From: an uncultured Myxococcales bacterium
GTDB taxonomy: Bacteria > Myxococcota_A > UBA9042 > DTJE01
Direction: 5' to 3'
NCBI GenBank assembly: GCA_937975765.1
Contig: CALJUR010000079.1
Span: forward strand, 1-64,000
Length of the DNA stretch: 64,000 bases
Within the stretch, counting starts at the first letter, position 1, and each line of letters begins with the position of its first letter. A model generated the notes under the pieces. It was not told the DNA's origin. It did not search any database and was given only the letters and a program-made list of their open reading frames with translations. The position numbers and the translations under genes are program-made. Of the stretch, positions 34,372-42,169 are shown one piece after another.

Positions 34372-35070
34372 TCACTTCTTCTCGGGCTTCGCGGGGGCCG
34401 CGCCCGCCGCAGGAGCCGCGCCCGCCGCAGGAGCCGCGCCCGCCGCAGGAGCCGCACCTTCCGCCGCAGCCGCGCCCTCGGCCGCCTTCTCTTCCTCTTC
34501 CTTGTCGGCGCGCGGGATCTTCACGGTGACGACCGCGTTGTCCTTCACGAACACCGCGCGGGCGCCCTCGGGCAGCGGCAGCTGGGACAGGGTCATCGAC
34601 TGGCCGACCTGGAACGGCGTGACGTCGATCACGATCGCGTCCGGCACGGCACCGGCCTTGCACCGCAGGGTGACCTGGCGCATGGCGATGTTCAGGCGCG
34701 CGCCCAGCTTCTCGCCCTCGGCCTTGCCGACGGTGCGGACCGGGACCTTGACGACCAGTTCCGTCTCGTCCGTGACGCGCAGGAAGTCGCAGTGTTCCAG
34801 CGTGCGGCGGACCGGATGGACCGCGTAGTCGCGGATGATGGCGAGGCACTCCCCGGCCTTCTCGCCCTCGATCGACAGGCGTACGACCGTGTTGCGGCCG
34901 GCGGGGCTCTTCAGGATGCCGGTGATGACCTTCGGGTCCACCACCAGCGGGTGGCCTTCCTCGCCGCCCCCGTACAGCACCGCCGGAAGATAGCCCAGCG
35001 CCCGGATCTTGCGAGCGAACCCCTTGCCGATGACCGAGCGGCTTCTCGCCTTGACCTGCACGTGCTCCAT
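34372..35070 (-). CDS. rplY: 50S ribosomal protein bL25 (CTC-type)
   Basis: This 232-residue protein has the 5S-rRNA-binding L25 domain (about 1-95, KARSRSVIGKGFARKIRALGYLPAVLYGGG and VKSPAGRNTVVRL-like ILKSPAGRNTVVRL) and the C-terminal TL5 beta domain (about 100-190). The last 45 residues are low-complexity Ala/Pro/Glu, encoded partly by three perfect 18-base repeats. The longer frame to 35208 is not used, since the ATG at 35070 matches the domain start and has GGAGGG upstream. Confidence 0.93.
   Translation of the reverse strand: MEHVQVKARSRSVIGKGFARKIRALGYLPAVLYGGGEEGHPLVVDPKVITGILKSPAGRNTVVRLSIEGEKAGECLAIIRDYAVHPVRRTLEHCDFLRVTDETELVVKVPVRTVGKAEGEKLGARLNIAMRQVTLRCKAGAVPDAIVIDVTPFQVGQSMTLSQLPLPEGARAVFVKDNAVVTVKIPRADKEEEEKAAEGAAAAEGAAPAAGAAPAAGAAPAAGAAPAKPEKK
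34401..34454 (-). repeat. Three tandem 18-base repeats inside rplY
   Basis: Three perfect copies of an 18-base unit (plus strand CGCCCGCCGCAGGAGCCG) at 34401-34418, 34419-34436 and 34437-34454 encode a hexapeptide AAP-type repeat (GAAPAA) in the bL25 tail. Such units can change copy number by slippage. Confidence 0.9.
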
Positions 35071-35199
35071 CGTGTCCCTCCTGGGCCTTTCCCCTACGGA
35101 CCGCATCGCGGGCCGTGCCGGACCGAATCGCCCACCGCGGGCGACGGGGCGGGAGGCGACGCTGCCCGCCCGGCTCGGCCGACACCGAAAGGCGCGGTT

Positions 35200-35227
35200 G
35201 TTTATCACTCTACCGGGGCAGAGTCAA
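35200..35227 (-). promoter_or_regulatory. Possible promoter of the rplY-aspS block
   Basis: On the minus strand TTGACT (35227-35222) lies inside the 3' end of the HAD gene. It is followed by an AT-rich stretch containing GATAAA (35206-35201), 15 bases on. The -35 is good; the -10 and its spacing are only fair. It stands about 130 bases before the rplY ATG. Confidence 0.4.
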
Positions 35228-35867
35228 GCCGTCGGGCCAGTTCGAGGAGATCCCGGACCTCGACGTCGGGCCTTCCCGCGGAGGCGCGCCAGAGTCCCGT
35301 CCGGACCCGGACCGAACGGACACCCGCCCGGCGGGCGGTCTCGATGTCGATGTCCGAGTCCCCCACCATCACCGCCCGCGACGGTTCCGCGCCCAGCCGC
35401 TCCAGCACGGCCAGCAGCGCGGCGGGGTCGGGTTTCATCGCGGCGAACGAGTCGCCGCCCCACGCCCCGTCGAGGTACGGGGCGAACCCCAGGCCGGCGA
35501 CGATGGCCCGGGTCATCGCCTCGGGCTTGTTGGACAGCACGGCCCGGCGGAAGCCCGACAGCGCGGCCACGGCCTCGACCGCGCCCGGATAGGCCCTCGT
35601 GGCGTCCAGCAGGTGCAGCCCGTACCAGGCCTGGAACGCCCGGACGTCGGCCTCCGGGTCCGTCCCCTCCCCGGCGTCCAGCGTTCCCCGGACCAGGTTC
35701 GCGACGCCCCGTCCCACGTGGGCCATCACGGCGTCCAGCGACAGCGGCTGCAGGCCGCGGATGGCGCGGACGTGGTTCACCGCGCCCCGCAGATCCTCGA
35801 AGGTGTCGGCCAGCGTGCCGTCCAGGTCGAAGACGACCGCATCGATGTCGCGGAAGGGGTCGTTCAT
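35205..35867 (-). CDS. HAD-family phosphatase (phosphoglycolate phosphatase-like)
   Basis: This 220-residue HAD hydrolase has motif I FDLDGTLADT (nucleophile Asp 15-ish), a C1 helical cap (about 25-90), motif II VLSNKPEAM (Ser), motif III Lys in AMKPDPAALL, and motif IV MVGDSDIDIETARRAG. Length and cap match the Gph/PGP subfamily, which dephosphorylates 2-phosphoglycolate and similar small phosphates; the substrate is not proven. The ATG at 35867 is the first near the conserved start; its ribosome-binding site (GGAAATCC) is weak. It precedes the ribosomal block on the same strand, 135 bases upstream of rplY. Confidence 0.85.
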   Translation of the reverse strand: MNDPFRDIDAVVFDLDGTLADTFEDLRGAVNHVRAIRGLQPLSLDAVMAHVGRGVANLVRGTLDAGEGTDPEADVRAFQAWYGLHLLDATRAYPGAVEAVAALSGFRRAVLSNKPEAMTRAIVAGLGFAPYLDGAWGGDSFAAMKPDPAALLAVLERLGAEPSRAVMVGDSDIDIETARRAGVRSVRVRTGLWRASAGRPDVEVRDLLELARRLDSAPVE

Positions 35868-35963
35868 GGATTTCCATCGAGTGCGCCCGAGGCGACTCCG
35901 GCTCCGTCGAGAGTTTCCTGCGGAAACCCGTCGACTCCGTCTCCGTGCTCGGGCGGGAACAGG

Positions 35964-36016
35964 CGGGGGACGGGGCCCCACGCCTGCGTTGGCGGGGGAC
36001 GGGGCCCCCGCCCTAC
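35964..36016 (-). repeat. Dispersed GC-rich repeat, copy 2, overlapping the rimO stop codon
   Basis: Read on the minus strand from 36016, this copy starts GTAGGGCGGG, then an 11-base gap (35990-35980), then GGGGCCCCGTCCCCCG (35979-35964). Its first four bases, GTAG, contain the TAG stop of rimO (36015-36013). Confidence 0.7.
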
Positions 36017-37341
36017 AAGGCCTCGGCGTCGAAGTCGTTGCCCTCGAAGCCGGCCAGGCGGACCCGCAGCCGCCGGCCGGGGACGGCCCGGACGCCCCGG
36101 ACGCGGACCACGCCATCCACTTCGGGGGCCTGGAACCACAGGCGACCCACGGCGCCGCCGCGCGCCGGCTCCTCGAGGACCGCCTCGTGCACCTGCCCGA
36201 CCATCGACGCCCGGATCCCGGCCGCGATGCGGGACAGGTCGTCCTCCAGCAGGGCCTTCCTGCGCCGCTTCACCGGCGCCGGCACCGGGTCGGGCAGCGC
36301 CGCCGCCCGGGCCCCCGGCTCGGGCGAGAACGCGAAGACCCCCGCCAGGTCGAACCTCGCCTCGGCCGCGAACGCCCTCAGGGCCTCGAACGCCCGGGCG
36401 TCCTCGCCGGGAAAGCCCACCAGGTAGGTCGTCCGGAGCACCACGCCGGGCACCCTCGCCCGCACCCGCCCCGCCAGCGCCAGGAGTTCGCGGCTCGTCG
36501 TGCCGCGCCGCATGGCCTTCAGGACGCGGTCGTCCCCGTGCTGGACCGGCAGGTCCAGGTAGGGAAGCACGGCAGGGTGGCCCGCCATCAGGTCCAGCAG
36601 GCCGTCCTCCAGGTCCCGCGGGTACACGTACATCAGCCGAAGCCACGTCCCCTCCGGCACCGCGTCGACCAGCCGGCCCACCAGCGACGCCAGCCCCGGC
36701 TGCCCGGGCAGGTCCGCCCCCCAGTGCGACAGATCCTCGGCGACCAGCACGATCTCCCGCACGCCGCCCGCCGCCAGCGCCCGCGCCTCGGCCACGACGT
36801 CCTCGATCGGGCGGCTGCGCTGGCGCCCGCGGATCCGCGGGATGATGCAGAAGGCGCACTGCCGGTTGCAGCCCTCGCTGACCTTCAGGTACGCGACGTG
36901 CGGCGCCGTGGTGACCAGCCGGGGGTTGGCCGCCGACGGCACGGGCACGATCCCCGCGACCGCGCGACCCTCCAGCCGGCCCCGCAGCGCCAGCAGGTCC
37001 CGCACCCCGGCCAGCACCTCGGCCTCGGGCACCGCCCGCTCGATCTCCCGCCGGAAGGCCTCGGCCATGCAGCCGGTCGCCACCAGGCGCCCGCCGGGCC
37101 TCAGCGACCGGGCGGACTCCCGCAGTACCGATACCGATTCGTCGCGGGCCTCCTTCAGGAACCCGCAGGTGTTGACCAGCACGACGTCCGCGTCCACGGG
37201 GTCGGCGGCAAGGGCGTATCCGGCCGACAGCAGGTCGCCCAGCATCACCTCGGTATCGACGCGGTTCCGGGGGCATCCCAGCGTGATGGCACAGACGGAT
37301 CCGGCCGCGCGGCGGCGGCGGGAGGGGCGCGACGTCGTCAT
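36013..37341 (-). CDS. rimO: Ribosomal protein uS12 methylthiotransferase RimO
   Basis: This 442-residue radical-SAM enzyme adds a methylthio group to an Asp of S12. N-terminal UPF0004 domain with Cys ligands (TLGCPRNRVDTE, NTCGFL, TGCMAE), radical SAM CNRQCAFCIIPRIRGRQRSR (CxxxCxxC near residue 155), and a C-terminal TRAM domain (about 370-442). GCPRN at the first Cys fits RimO rather than MiaB. The ATG at 37341 overlaps the lolA stop as ATGA. The stop codon lies inside a dispersed repeat. Confidence 0.94.
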   Translation of the reverse strand: MTTSRPSRRRRAAGSVCAITLGCPRNRVDTEVMLGDLLSAGYALAADPVDADVVLVNTCGFLKEARDESVSVLRESARSLRPGGRLVATGCMAEAFRREIERAVPEAEVLAGVRDLLALRGRLEGRAVAGIVPVPSAANPRLVTTAPHVAYLKVSEGCNRQCAFCIIPRIRGRQRSRPIEDVVAEARALAAGGVREIVLVAEDLSHWGADLPGQPGLASLVGRLVDAVPEGTWLRLMYVYPRDLEDGLLDLMAGHPAVLPYLDLPVQHGDDRVLKAMRRGTTSRELLALAGRVRARVPGVVLRTTYLVGFPGEDARAFEALRAFAAEARFDLAGVFAFSPEPGARAAALPDPVPAPVKRRRKALLEDDLSRIAAGIRASMVGQVHEAVLEEPARGGAVGRLWFQAPEVDGVVRVRGVRAVPGRRLRVRLAGFEGNDFDAEAL

Positions 37342-38051
37342 TCCGCCCCCAGGTCCTGGACCTTCACCCCCGCCGGGACGGTGAACGTGAAGCCCGAAGG
37401 GGGGAGACGGGCGTACGACGGTTCCTCGAAGCGGACGTGGCTGACGTTGCCCAGCGGGTCCAGCACCTCGGTCTCCCGGGCCTGGCCGGTGACCGGGTCC
37501 ACGAACAGGGTGACGGACCGGTAGGAGGACGAGGGCTGCCGCGGCGTCAGCACGATCGGCACCAGCCCCGCGGCTTTCGGGGCCTGCTCGGACGCGTCGA
37601 AGGCGTCCGCCAGCCGGGCCGTCCCCGTCAGGAAGCCCAGCGCCTGGTACAGTTCCGAGTCCCTGACCGGCAGCCGGTACGCGATCCCCTCCTCCACGTC
37701 GTACGACCACAGCACGTCGCCATCGCTGACGTAATGGACCTTGTCCGGCACGACGTAGTCCCAGCGCATGCGGCCCGGCCGCTGGAACCAGACGGTGCCG
37801 GATCGATTGAAGGTGCGCCTGGGGCTGCGGGTCTTCACCACCTGCTTGAAGTCGGCCTTGAAGTCCGTGGTCGTCTCGTAGAAGGCCTGGACCCGGGCCA
37901 GGATGCCGGTCGCGGCCGCGGGCGCGGAGACCGTCGCAGCGGCAGGCCCCGGCGCCGGCGTCTTCCCCCCCAGCGACGTCTGCCCGAAGGCGACCGGTGC
38001 CGCGAGGATCAAGGCGAGGAACCCGGCGATGGCAGCCCGGCGACCGTCCAT
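37338..38051 (-). CDS. lolA: Outer-membrane lipoprotein carrier LolA
   Basis: This 237-residue periplasmic chaperone takes lipoproteins from the LolCDE complex toward the outer membrane. It has a signal peptide (1-23, cut after FGQ) and a Pro/Ala linker. The LolA fold follows: FYETTTDFKADFKQVV, SGTVWFQRPGRMRWDY, HYVSDGDVLWSYDVEEG, and a final SHVRFEEPSYARLPPSGFTFTVPAGVKV. It is translationally coupled to rimO. The many lipoproteins in this window would be its cargo. Confidence 0.92.
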   Translation of the reverse strand: MDGRRAAIAGFLALILAAPVAFGQTSLGGKTPAPGPAAATVSAPAAATGILARVQAFYETTTDFKADFKQVVKTRSPRRTFNRSGTVWFQRPGRMRWDYVVPDKVHYVSDGDVLWSYDVEEGIAYRLPVRDSELYQALGFLTGTARLADAFDASEQAPKAAGLVPIVLTPRQPSSSYRSVTLFVDPVTGQARETEVLDPLGNVSHVRFEEPSYARLPPSGFTFTVPAGVKVQDLGAE

Positions 38052-38226
38052 GGGAACGGAGTGTACCGGTTTCCGGGGCCCTCGCCAAGCGGCCCCCTCT
38101 CCCGGACCCCCTTGACGCCGCGGGAATCGATCTTACCGTTTCAGCGTGACCCGGACACGGTTGCCGGACGCGGCAACGCGCGGAAGGTCGGTGGGTTACA
38201 AACTCAAACACACAGGGGAGGTCAAC

Positions 38227-38661
38227 ATGGCCATCCAGCGGTGGGATCCGTTCCGTGAGTTCGATCGGCTGCACGAGGAGGTGGACCGGCTGTTCCGAAC
38301 CGCGACGCCGGACCGCACGGCGACGGGCGAATCGTGCTACGTCCCCGTCGACGTGCTGGAGAACGCGGAGGAAGTCGTCCTGCGCGCCGAGCTGCCGGGC
38401 GTCAAGCCCGCGGCCGTCAGCGTCCGGGTCGAGGACAACGTCCTGACGCTGGCCGGCGAGAAGACCCTCGAGAACGAGGACAAGAAGGACCAGTACCTGC
38501 GCATCGAGCGGTTCTACGGCAAGTTCTCGCGTTCCTTCTCGCTGCCGCACTACGTGGACGCCTCGAAGATCGCGGCGGAGTACCGGGACGGCGTGCTGGT
38601 GCTTCACCTGCCGAAGCGGGCCGAGACGAAGCCCCGCCAGATCGAGGTCAAGGTCGGCTGA
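38227..38661 (+). CDS. Small heat-shock protein (Hsp20/alpha-crystallin)
   Basis: This 144-residue chaperone has a short N-terminus with WDPFREFDRLHEEVDRLF. The alpha-crystallin domain (about 38-130) includes VVLRAELPGVKPAAVSVRVEDNVLTLAGEK and the closing YRDGVLVLHLPK, and an IxV-type tail motif (IEVKV) follows. It prevents aggregation of unfolding proteins in the cytoplasm. GGGGAGGTC precedes the ATG at 38227. TTGACG at 38112-38117 could be a -35 box, but no good -10 or heat-shock promoter was found. Confidence 0.95.
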   Translation: MAIQRWDPFREFDRLHEEVDRLFRTATPDRTATGESCYVPVDVLENAEEVVLRAELPGVKPAAVSVRVEDNVLTLAGEKTLENEDKKDQYLRIERFYGKFSRSFSLPHYVDASKIAAEYRDGVLVLHLPKRAETKPRQIEVKVG

Positions 38662-38683
38662 CCCGCGGCCGGGCGGCCGTGGG
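38662..38683. terminator. Hairpin between convergent hsp20 and tolC-like genes
   Basis: CCCGCGGCC (38662-38670) pairs with GGCCGTGGG (38675-38683) around a 4-base loop, giving a 9-bp stem with one G-U pair. It fills the 24-base gap between two convergent stop codons. There is no T-tract, so it may act in either direction with help. Confidence 0.45.
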
Positions 38684-38685
38684 CG

Positions 38686-40068
38686 TCAGAAACCGCCCGC
38701 GGTCGCCCGCTGCAGGTTGGCGTACGCGGTGTAGTACCCGAACAGCGCGACCGAATAGCCGGCGCGAGCCTGGGTCAGCGCGCTCTGGGCGTCCAGCACC
38801 TCGACCGACGTCGCCGTGGAGGCCTCGTACTTCCGGGACACGACGCGCAGGTTCTCCTCGGCCGACGTGATCGCGGCACGGTTCGACTCCAGCGACGACC
38901 GGGCGGTCTTCAGGTCCAGCCAGCTCTTCTTCACGTCCAGCAGGATCTGGTCGCGGATGCCCGCCAGCGCGGCGCGCGCCTTGTCGCGGTCGTGGCCCAC
39001 GGACTTCATCTTCAGGATGTCGCGGCCCAGGTCCCAGAAGTTCCATTGCAACTGGGCGCCCACGAAGCACGAGTCCTCGCGCTGGAACTTGCTGCCCTCG
39101 AAATGCGAGTATCGGAACACGCCCGCGATGGTCGGGATCAGCGCGCCGATGGACGCGTGCCAGCCGGCCTCCGCCATCCTCCCCCGCTGCTCGATCGAGT
39201 CGACCTCGGGCCGCTCGTTCAGCGCCCGCTCGACGGCCTTCTCCTCGCTGAGGCTGGGCTCGGGCGGCGGGTCCGGGTAGTCGCCCGCCGGCACCAGCAT
39301 CGTCGAGGGAGGCAGCCCCATCTGGATCGCCAGGGCGGCCCGCGCCAGCGCGACGCCGGACAGCACCTGGTTGTGCTGGTCCTGGACCTTCGCCAGCATC
39401 GTCTCGGCGCGCAGCACGTCGTCCCGGCCGACCAGGCCGGCCTCGTTGAACGACTTCGCGGTCTTCAGGTGCGCCTGGACCTGCTCGACGGCCTTCTGGG
39501 TGACCTCGGTCATCTGCAGCGCCGACTTCAGCTTGAAGAAGGTGTCGGCGATGCGGAACTTCACCTGGTCCTGCCTGGCCAACTGGTCCAGCCTGGCGGC
39601 CTCCAGCGCGGCCCCCTGCATCCGGTAGAGGGATGCCAGCGAGTACAGCGGGGTGATCGGCTGCACGACCTGGAGGTTCACCGCGCCGGTGACCTGCTTC
39701 TGGACTTCCATCGGCTCGCCCAGGCTGGCCAGCAGGCCGACGAACCCCTCGCCCATCAGGCCGGAGATCAGGTCGATCTGTTCCTGGGTCAACTGCATGG
39801 CGCCGGCGTCGATGAACTGGACCTTCGTCGCCTTGTCCCAGTACTGGATGCCCGCATCCAGCGACAGCCGCGGTCCCATGCCCAGCCCGGCGGAAAGCCG
39901 GTCGTCCTTCGCCTTCTCTATGTCGGGAAGGCCCATCCGCAGTTCGGGGGAGTGGTCGAGGCCCGACCGGACGGCCTCGTCCAGGGTCACCTCGCGGACC
40001 TGGGCCCCGGCCGGGAGGGCGGCCAGGGCGACCCCCAGGAAGACCGCAGCAGCACAGGTGTTTCTCAT
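38686..40068 (-). CDS. TolC-family outer-membrane channel protein
   Basis: This 460-residue outer-membrane efflux protein has a signal peptide (1-22, ALPAGAQ) and two internally repeated OEP halves with long helices, such as VTLDEAVRSGLDHSPELRMG and ERALNERPEVDSIEQRGRMAEAGWHASIGALIPTIAGVFRYSH. It ends with YKASTATSVEVLDAQSALTQARAGYSVALFGYYTAYANLQRATAGGF-type C-terminal features. TolC forms a trimeric tunnel connecting with HlyD-type adaptors. The ATG at 40068 has AGGAGG upstream. A perfect palindrome sits inside its promoter. It may serve the HlyD/ABC system at 50836-56042. Confidence 0.9.
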   Translation of the reverse strand: MRNTCAAAVFLGVALAALPAGAQVREVTLDEAVRSGLDHSPELRMGLPDIEKAKDDRLSAGLGMGPRLSLDAGIQYWDKATKVQFIDAGAMQLTQEQIDLISGLMGEGFVGLLASLGEPMEVQKQVTGAVNLQVVQPITPLYSLASLYRMQGAALEAARLDQLARQDQVKFRIADTFFKLKSALQMTEVTQKAVEQVQAHLKTAKSFNEAGLVGRDDVLRAETMLAKVQDQHNQVLSGVALARAALAIQMGLPPSTMLVPAGDYPDPPPEPSLSEEKAVERALNERPEVDSIEQRGRMAEAGWHASIGALIPTIAGVFRYSHFEGSKFQREDSCFVGAQLQWNFWDLGRDILKMKSVGHDRDKARAALAGIRDQILLDVKKSWLDLKTARSSLESNRAAITSAEENLRVVSRKYEASTATSVEVLDAQSALTQARAGYSVALFGYYTAYANLQRATAGGF

Positions 40069-40146
40069 CGGGATCCTCCTCGAAACGGCACGTCGCCGCC
40101 GGGCCGGGTCCGGGGGGCATTCCACCCCGCCTTGCCGGATGGGCGC

Positions 40147-40175
40147 AATTTAATCAATTGATTAGGATCCGTCAA
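40147..40175 (-). promoter_or_regulatory. Promoter of the tolC-like gene
   Basis: On the minus strand TTGACG (40175-40170) and TAAATT (40152-40147) are separated by 17 bases. A 14-bp perfect palindrome occupies the spacer and touches the -10 box, a standard place for a repressor. Confidence 0.55.
40151..40164. promoter_or_regulatory. 14-bp perfect palindrome (operator candidate)
   Basis: TAATCAATTGATTA is perfectly self-complementary and AT-rich in a GC-rich genome. It lies between tolC and dnaJ, within the tolC promoter. Its outer hexamers AATCAA and TTGATT are also the outer hexamers of the tetR-operon palindrome at 50119-50134, where they are 4 bases farther apart. Confidence 0.6.
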
Positions 40176-40217
40176 CCCCTTGACAGGCGCCCCTGCAATG
40201 CACCTTACTTGCCGGCC

Positions 40218-41276
40218 ATGGCGGAACGCGACTACTACGCCATCCTGGGTGTCTCCCGCGATGCGGACAAGGAGGAGGTCAAGAAGGCCTACCGCCGTCT
40301 CGCGATCCAGTACCACCCCGACAAGAACCCCGACGACCCCTCCGCCGAGGAGAAGTTCAAGGCCGTGGCCGAGGCTTACGACGTCCTGTCGGACCCGGAC
40401 AAGCGCCAGGTCTACGACCGGTTCGGCGAGGCCGGCCTGAAGGGGCGGGGATACGACTTCTCGGCCGAGGACATCTTCTCGCAGTTCATGGGGATGTTCG
40501 GCGGCGGGTTCGAGGACCTGTTCGGCGGCCTCGGGGGCCACGGGCGGCGGCGCAGCGGCAAGGGCCGGGACCAGCAGGTCGAGGTCGTGCTGACGCTGGA
40601 CGAGGCGGCCACCGGCGTCGAGCGGGAGGTCCTGCTGCACCGGGACGAGGCCTGCGCGGAGTGCGGCGGGTCGGGCGCGGCGAAGGGGACCACCCCGGAA
40701 AGCTGCCCGGCCTGCAAGGGCCACGGCCGCATCGCCCACAGCCAGGGCCTGTTCACGATCACCACGACCTGCCCGCAATGCCGCGGCGCGGGCCGGTTCA
40801 TCCGCCAGCGATGCCCGGCGTGCGGCGGCACGGGCCGCACGGCCACCGAGCGGAAGATCAAGGTCCGCATCCCGGCCGGCGTGGACGCCGGGAACACCCT
40901 GAGGGTCGGCGGCGCCGGCGGAACCGGCCAGTCGGGCGCGGCCGCGGGCGACCTGTACGTCGTCGTCAACGTGCAGGACGACCCCCGCTTCCGGCGCGAG
41001 GGCGACGACCTGGTCCACGAACTGACCCTGTCCGTCCCGGATGCCGTGCTGGGCAAGAAGATCACCATCGACGGGATCCTCGGGCCCGTGAAGGTCGAGG
41101 TGCCGAAGGGCTGCCAGCCCGGCGACGCGATCCGGGTCGGGGGCGAGGGCATGCCGCGCCTGGGGACCCGCGGCCGCGGCGACCTCTGGGTCCGCATCGA
41201 TGTCGAGGTTCCCCGAGATCTCCCCCGCGCCGTCCGCAAGCTGTACGAACAGATCCGCGACCTGGAAGCCCAGTGA
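40218..41276 (+). CDS. dnaJ: Chaperone protein DnaJ
   Basis: This 352-residue type I DnaJ stimulates the ATPase of Hsp70. J-domain residues 1-70 with HPD (YHPDKNPDD), a compact Gly/Phe-rich stretch (about 85-115), four zinc-finger repeats (CAECGGSG, CPACKGHG, CPQCRGAG, CPACGGTG) and the C-terminal peptide-binding domain ending VPRDLPRAVRKLYEQIRDL. The ATG at 40218 fits; TTGACA at 40180-40185 may be its -35. No dnaK or grpE is in the window. Confidence 0.94.
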   Translation: MAERDYYAILGVSRDADKEEVKKAYRRLAIQYHPDKNPDDPSAEEKFKAVAEAYDVLSDPDKRQVYDRFGEAGLKGRGYDFSAEDIFSQFMGMFGGGFEDLFGGLGGHGRRRSGKGRDQQVEVVLTLDEAATGVEREVLLHRDEACAECGGSGAAKGTTPESCPACKGHGRIAHSQGLFTITTTCPQCRGAGRFIRQRCPACGGTGRTATERKIKVRIPAGVDAGNTLRVGGAGGTGQSGAAAGDLYVVVNVQDDPRFRREGDDLVHELTLSVPDAVLGKKITIDGILGPVKVEVPKGCQPGDAIRVGGEGMPRLGTRGRGDLWVRIDVEVPRDLPRAVRKLYEQIRDLEAQ

Positions 41277-41293
41277 CCCCTGTCGGAGAACCC

Positions 41294-42070
41294 ATGGAGC
41301 CGCTGTCGGGAACCCGCCTGCTGCGCCCCCTGTCGATCACCCCCTCGGTGGAGGTCTGGTCGGCCCGCCTGGGACGGCGCGCGCTGATCGTCCGCCGCTA
41401 CCCGCCCGCGCGACCGGGCGCCCCCTGGCCCGCGCCGCCGGACCCCGCGGTCCTGGCCGCCGTGAACCACCCCGCGCTGGCCCGCTTCCTGGGCCAGTGG
41501 CGGGACGAAGGGGACGCCGTCCTGCACGCCTTCCGGCACGTGCCCGGACGGACGCTCTTCGAGGCCCTGCAGGACGGGCCACTGCCGGCGGCCCGATGGA
41601 CGGACGCGATGGCCGACGCCTCCCGCGGGCTGCGCTGGCTGCACGCCCGCAGCGCGGCTTCCCCCAGGCTGCACGGCGACGTCTCGCCCCGGAACCTGCT
41701 GCTGGCCCGGGAAGGAAGCGCACGATGGCTGGACGTGCGCGCCGACCCCCCGGGCGTGGCGCCCGTGCCGGGCGGCGTGATCCTCGGCACCCTGCCCTTC
41801 CTGGCCCCGGAGGTCCTGCAGGGCGACCCGCCGGGCACGGCCTCCGAGGTCTTCTCGCTGGGCCTGCTGGGCCTGGTCGCCGCCGGCATCCCGCTCCCCT
41901 GGCGGAACGCGCGGGACCCGGCCGGGGTGCTGGACGCATTCCGGCGTACCTCGCCCGCATCCCTCGCGACCCCGCTCCCGGCGCCGGCCGCCCGCCTGCT
42001 GGCGGCGATGCTGGCCCCGGCCGCCTCCGACCGCCCCTCCGCCACGGACGTCGCCGCGCGGCTCCGGTAG
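41294..42070 (+). CDS. Degenerate Ser/Thr protein-kinase-like protein (pseudokinase)
   Basis: This 258-residue protein has the layout of a Hanks-type kinase but altered key residues. The ATP-anchoring VAIK Lys is Arg (LIVR, residue 34). The catalytic-loop Asp and Asn survive (HGDVSPRN, D129 and N134). The DFG motif has become D147-V-R. The APE motif (171-173) and the C-lobe tail (ASDRPSATDVAARLR) remain. The glycine-rich loop is not recognisable. It could be an inactive scaffold or an atypical phosphotransferase. It starts 17 bases after dnaJ and ends 99 bases before rpoN, which has its own promoter, so it probably belongs to the dnaJ transcript. The ATG at 41294 has GGAG upstream. Confidence 0.75.
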   Translation: MEPLSGTRLLRPLSITPSVEVWSARLGRRALIVRRYPPARPGAPWPAPPDPAVLAAVNHPALARFLGQWRDEGDAVLHAFRHVPGRTLFEALQDGPLPAARWTDAMADASRGLRWLHARSAASPRLHGDVSPRNLLLAREGSARWLDVRADPPGVAPVPGGVILGTLPFLAPEVLQGDPPGTASEVFSLGLLGLVAAGIPLPWRNARDPAGVLDAFRRTSPASLATPLPAPAARLLAAMLAPAASDRPSATDVAARLR

Positions 42071-42106
42071 GACTCGCAAGGCGCGTGCCAGGAGCGCTGC
42101 GCTGGC

Positions 42107-42135
42107 TTTACAAGGCCGGATCCCGGCGCTATATT
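42107..42135 (+). promoter_or_regulatory. Sigma-70 promoter of rpoN
   Basis: TTTACA (42107-42112) and TATATT (42130-42135) are spaced by exactly 17 bases. The transcription start would be near 42142, about 28 bases before the rpoN ATG. Confidence 0.72.
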
Positions 42136-42169
42136 GGCCTTGTCAGAGCCGTTGCCCGGCAAGGATTGA

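Noticed and set aside
38052..38226. Heat-shock (sigma-32) promoter or CIRCE element before hsp20
   Set aside because: TTGACG at 38112-38117 has no fitting -10 and no sigma-32 or CIRCE sequence could be matched.
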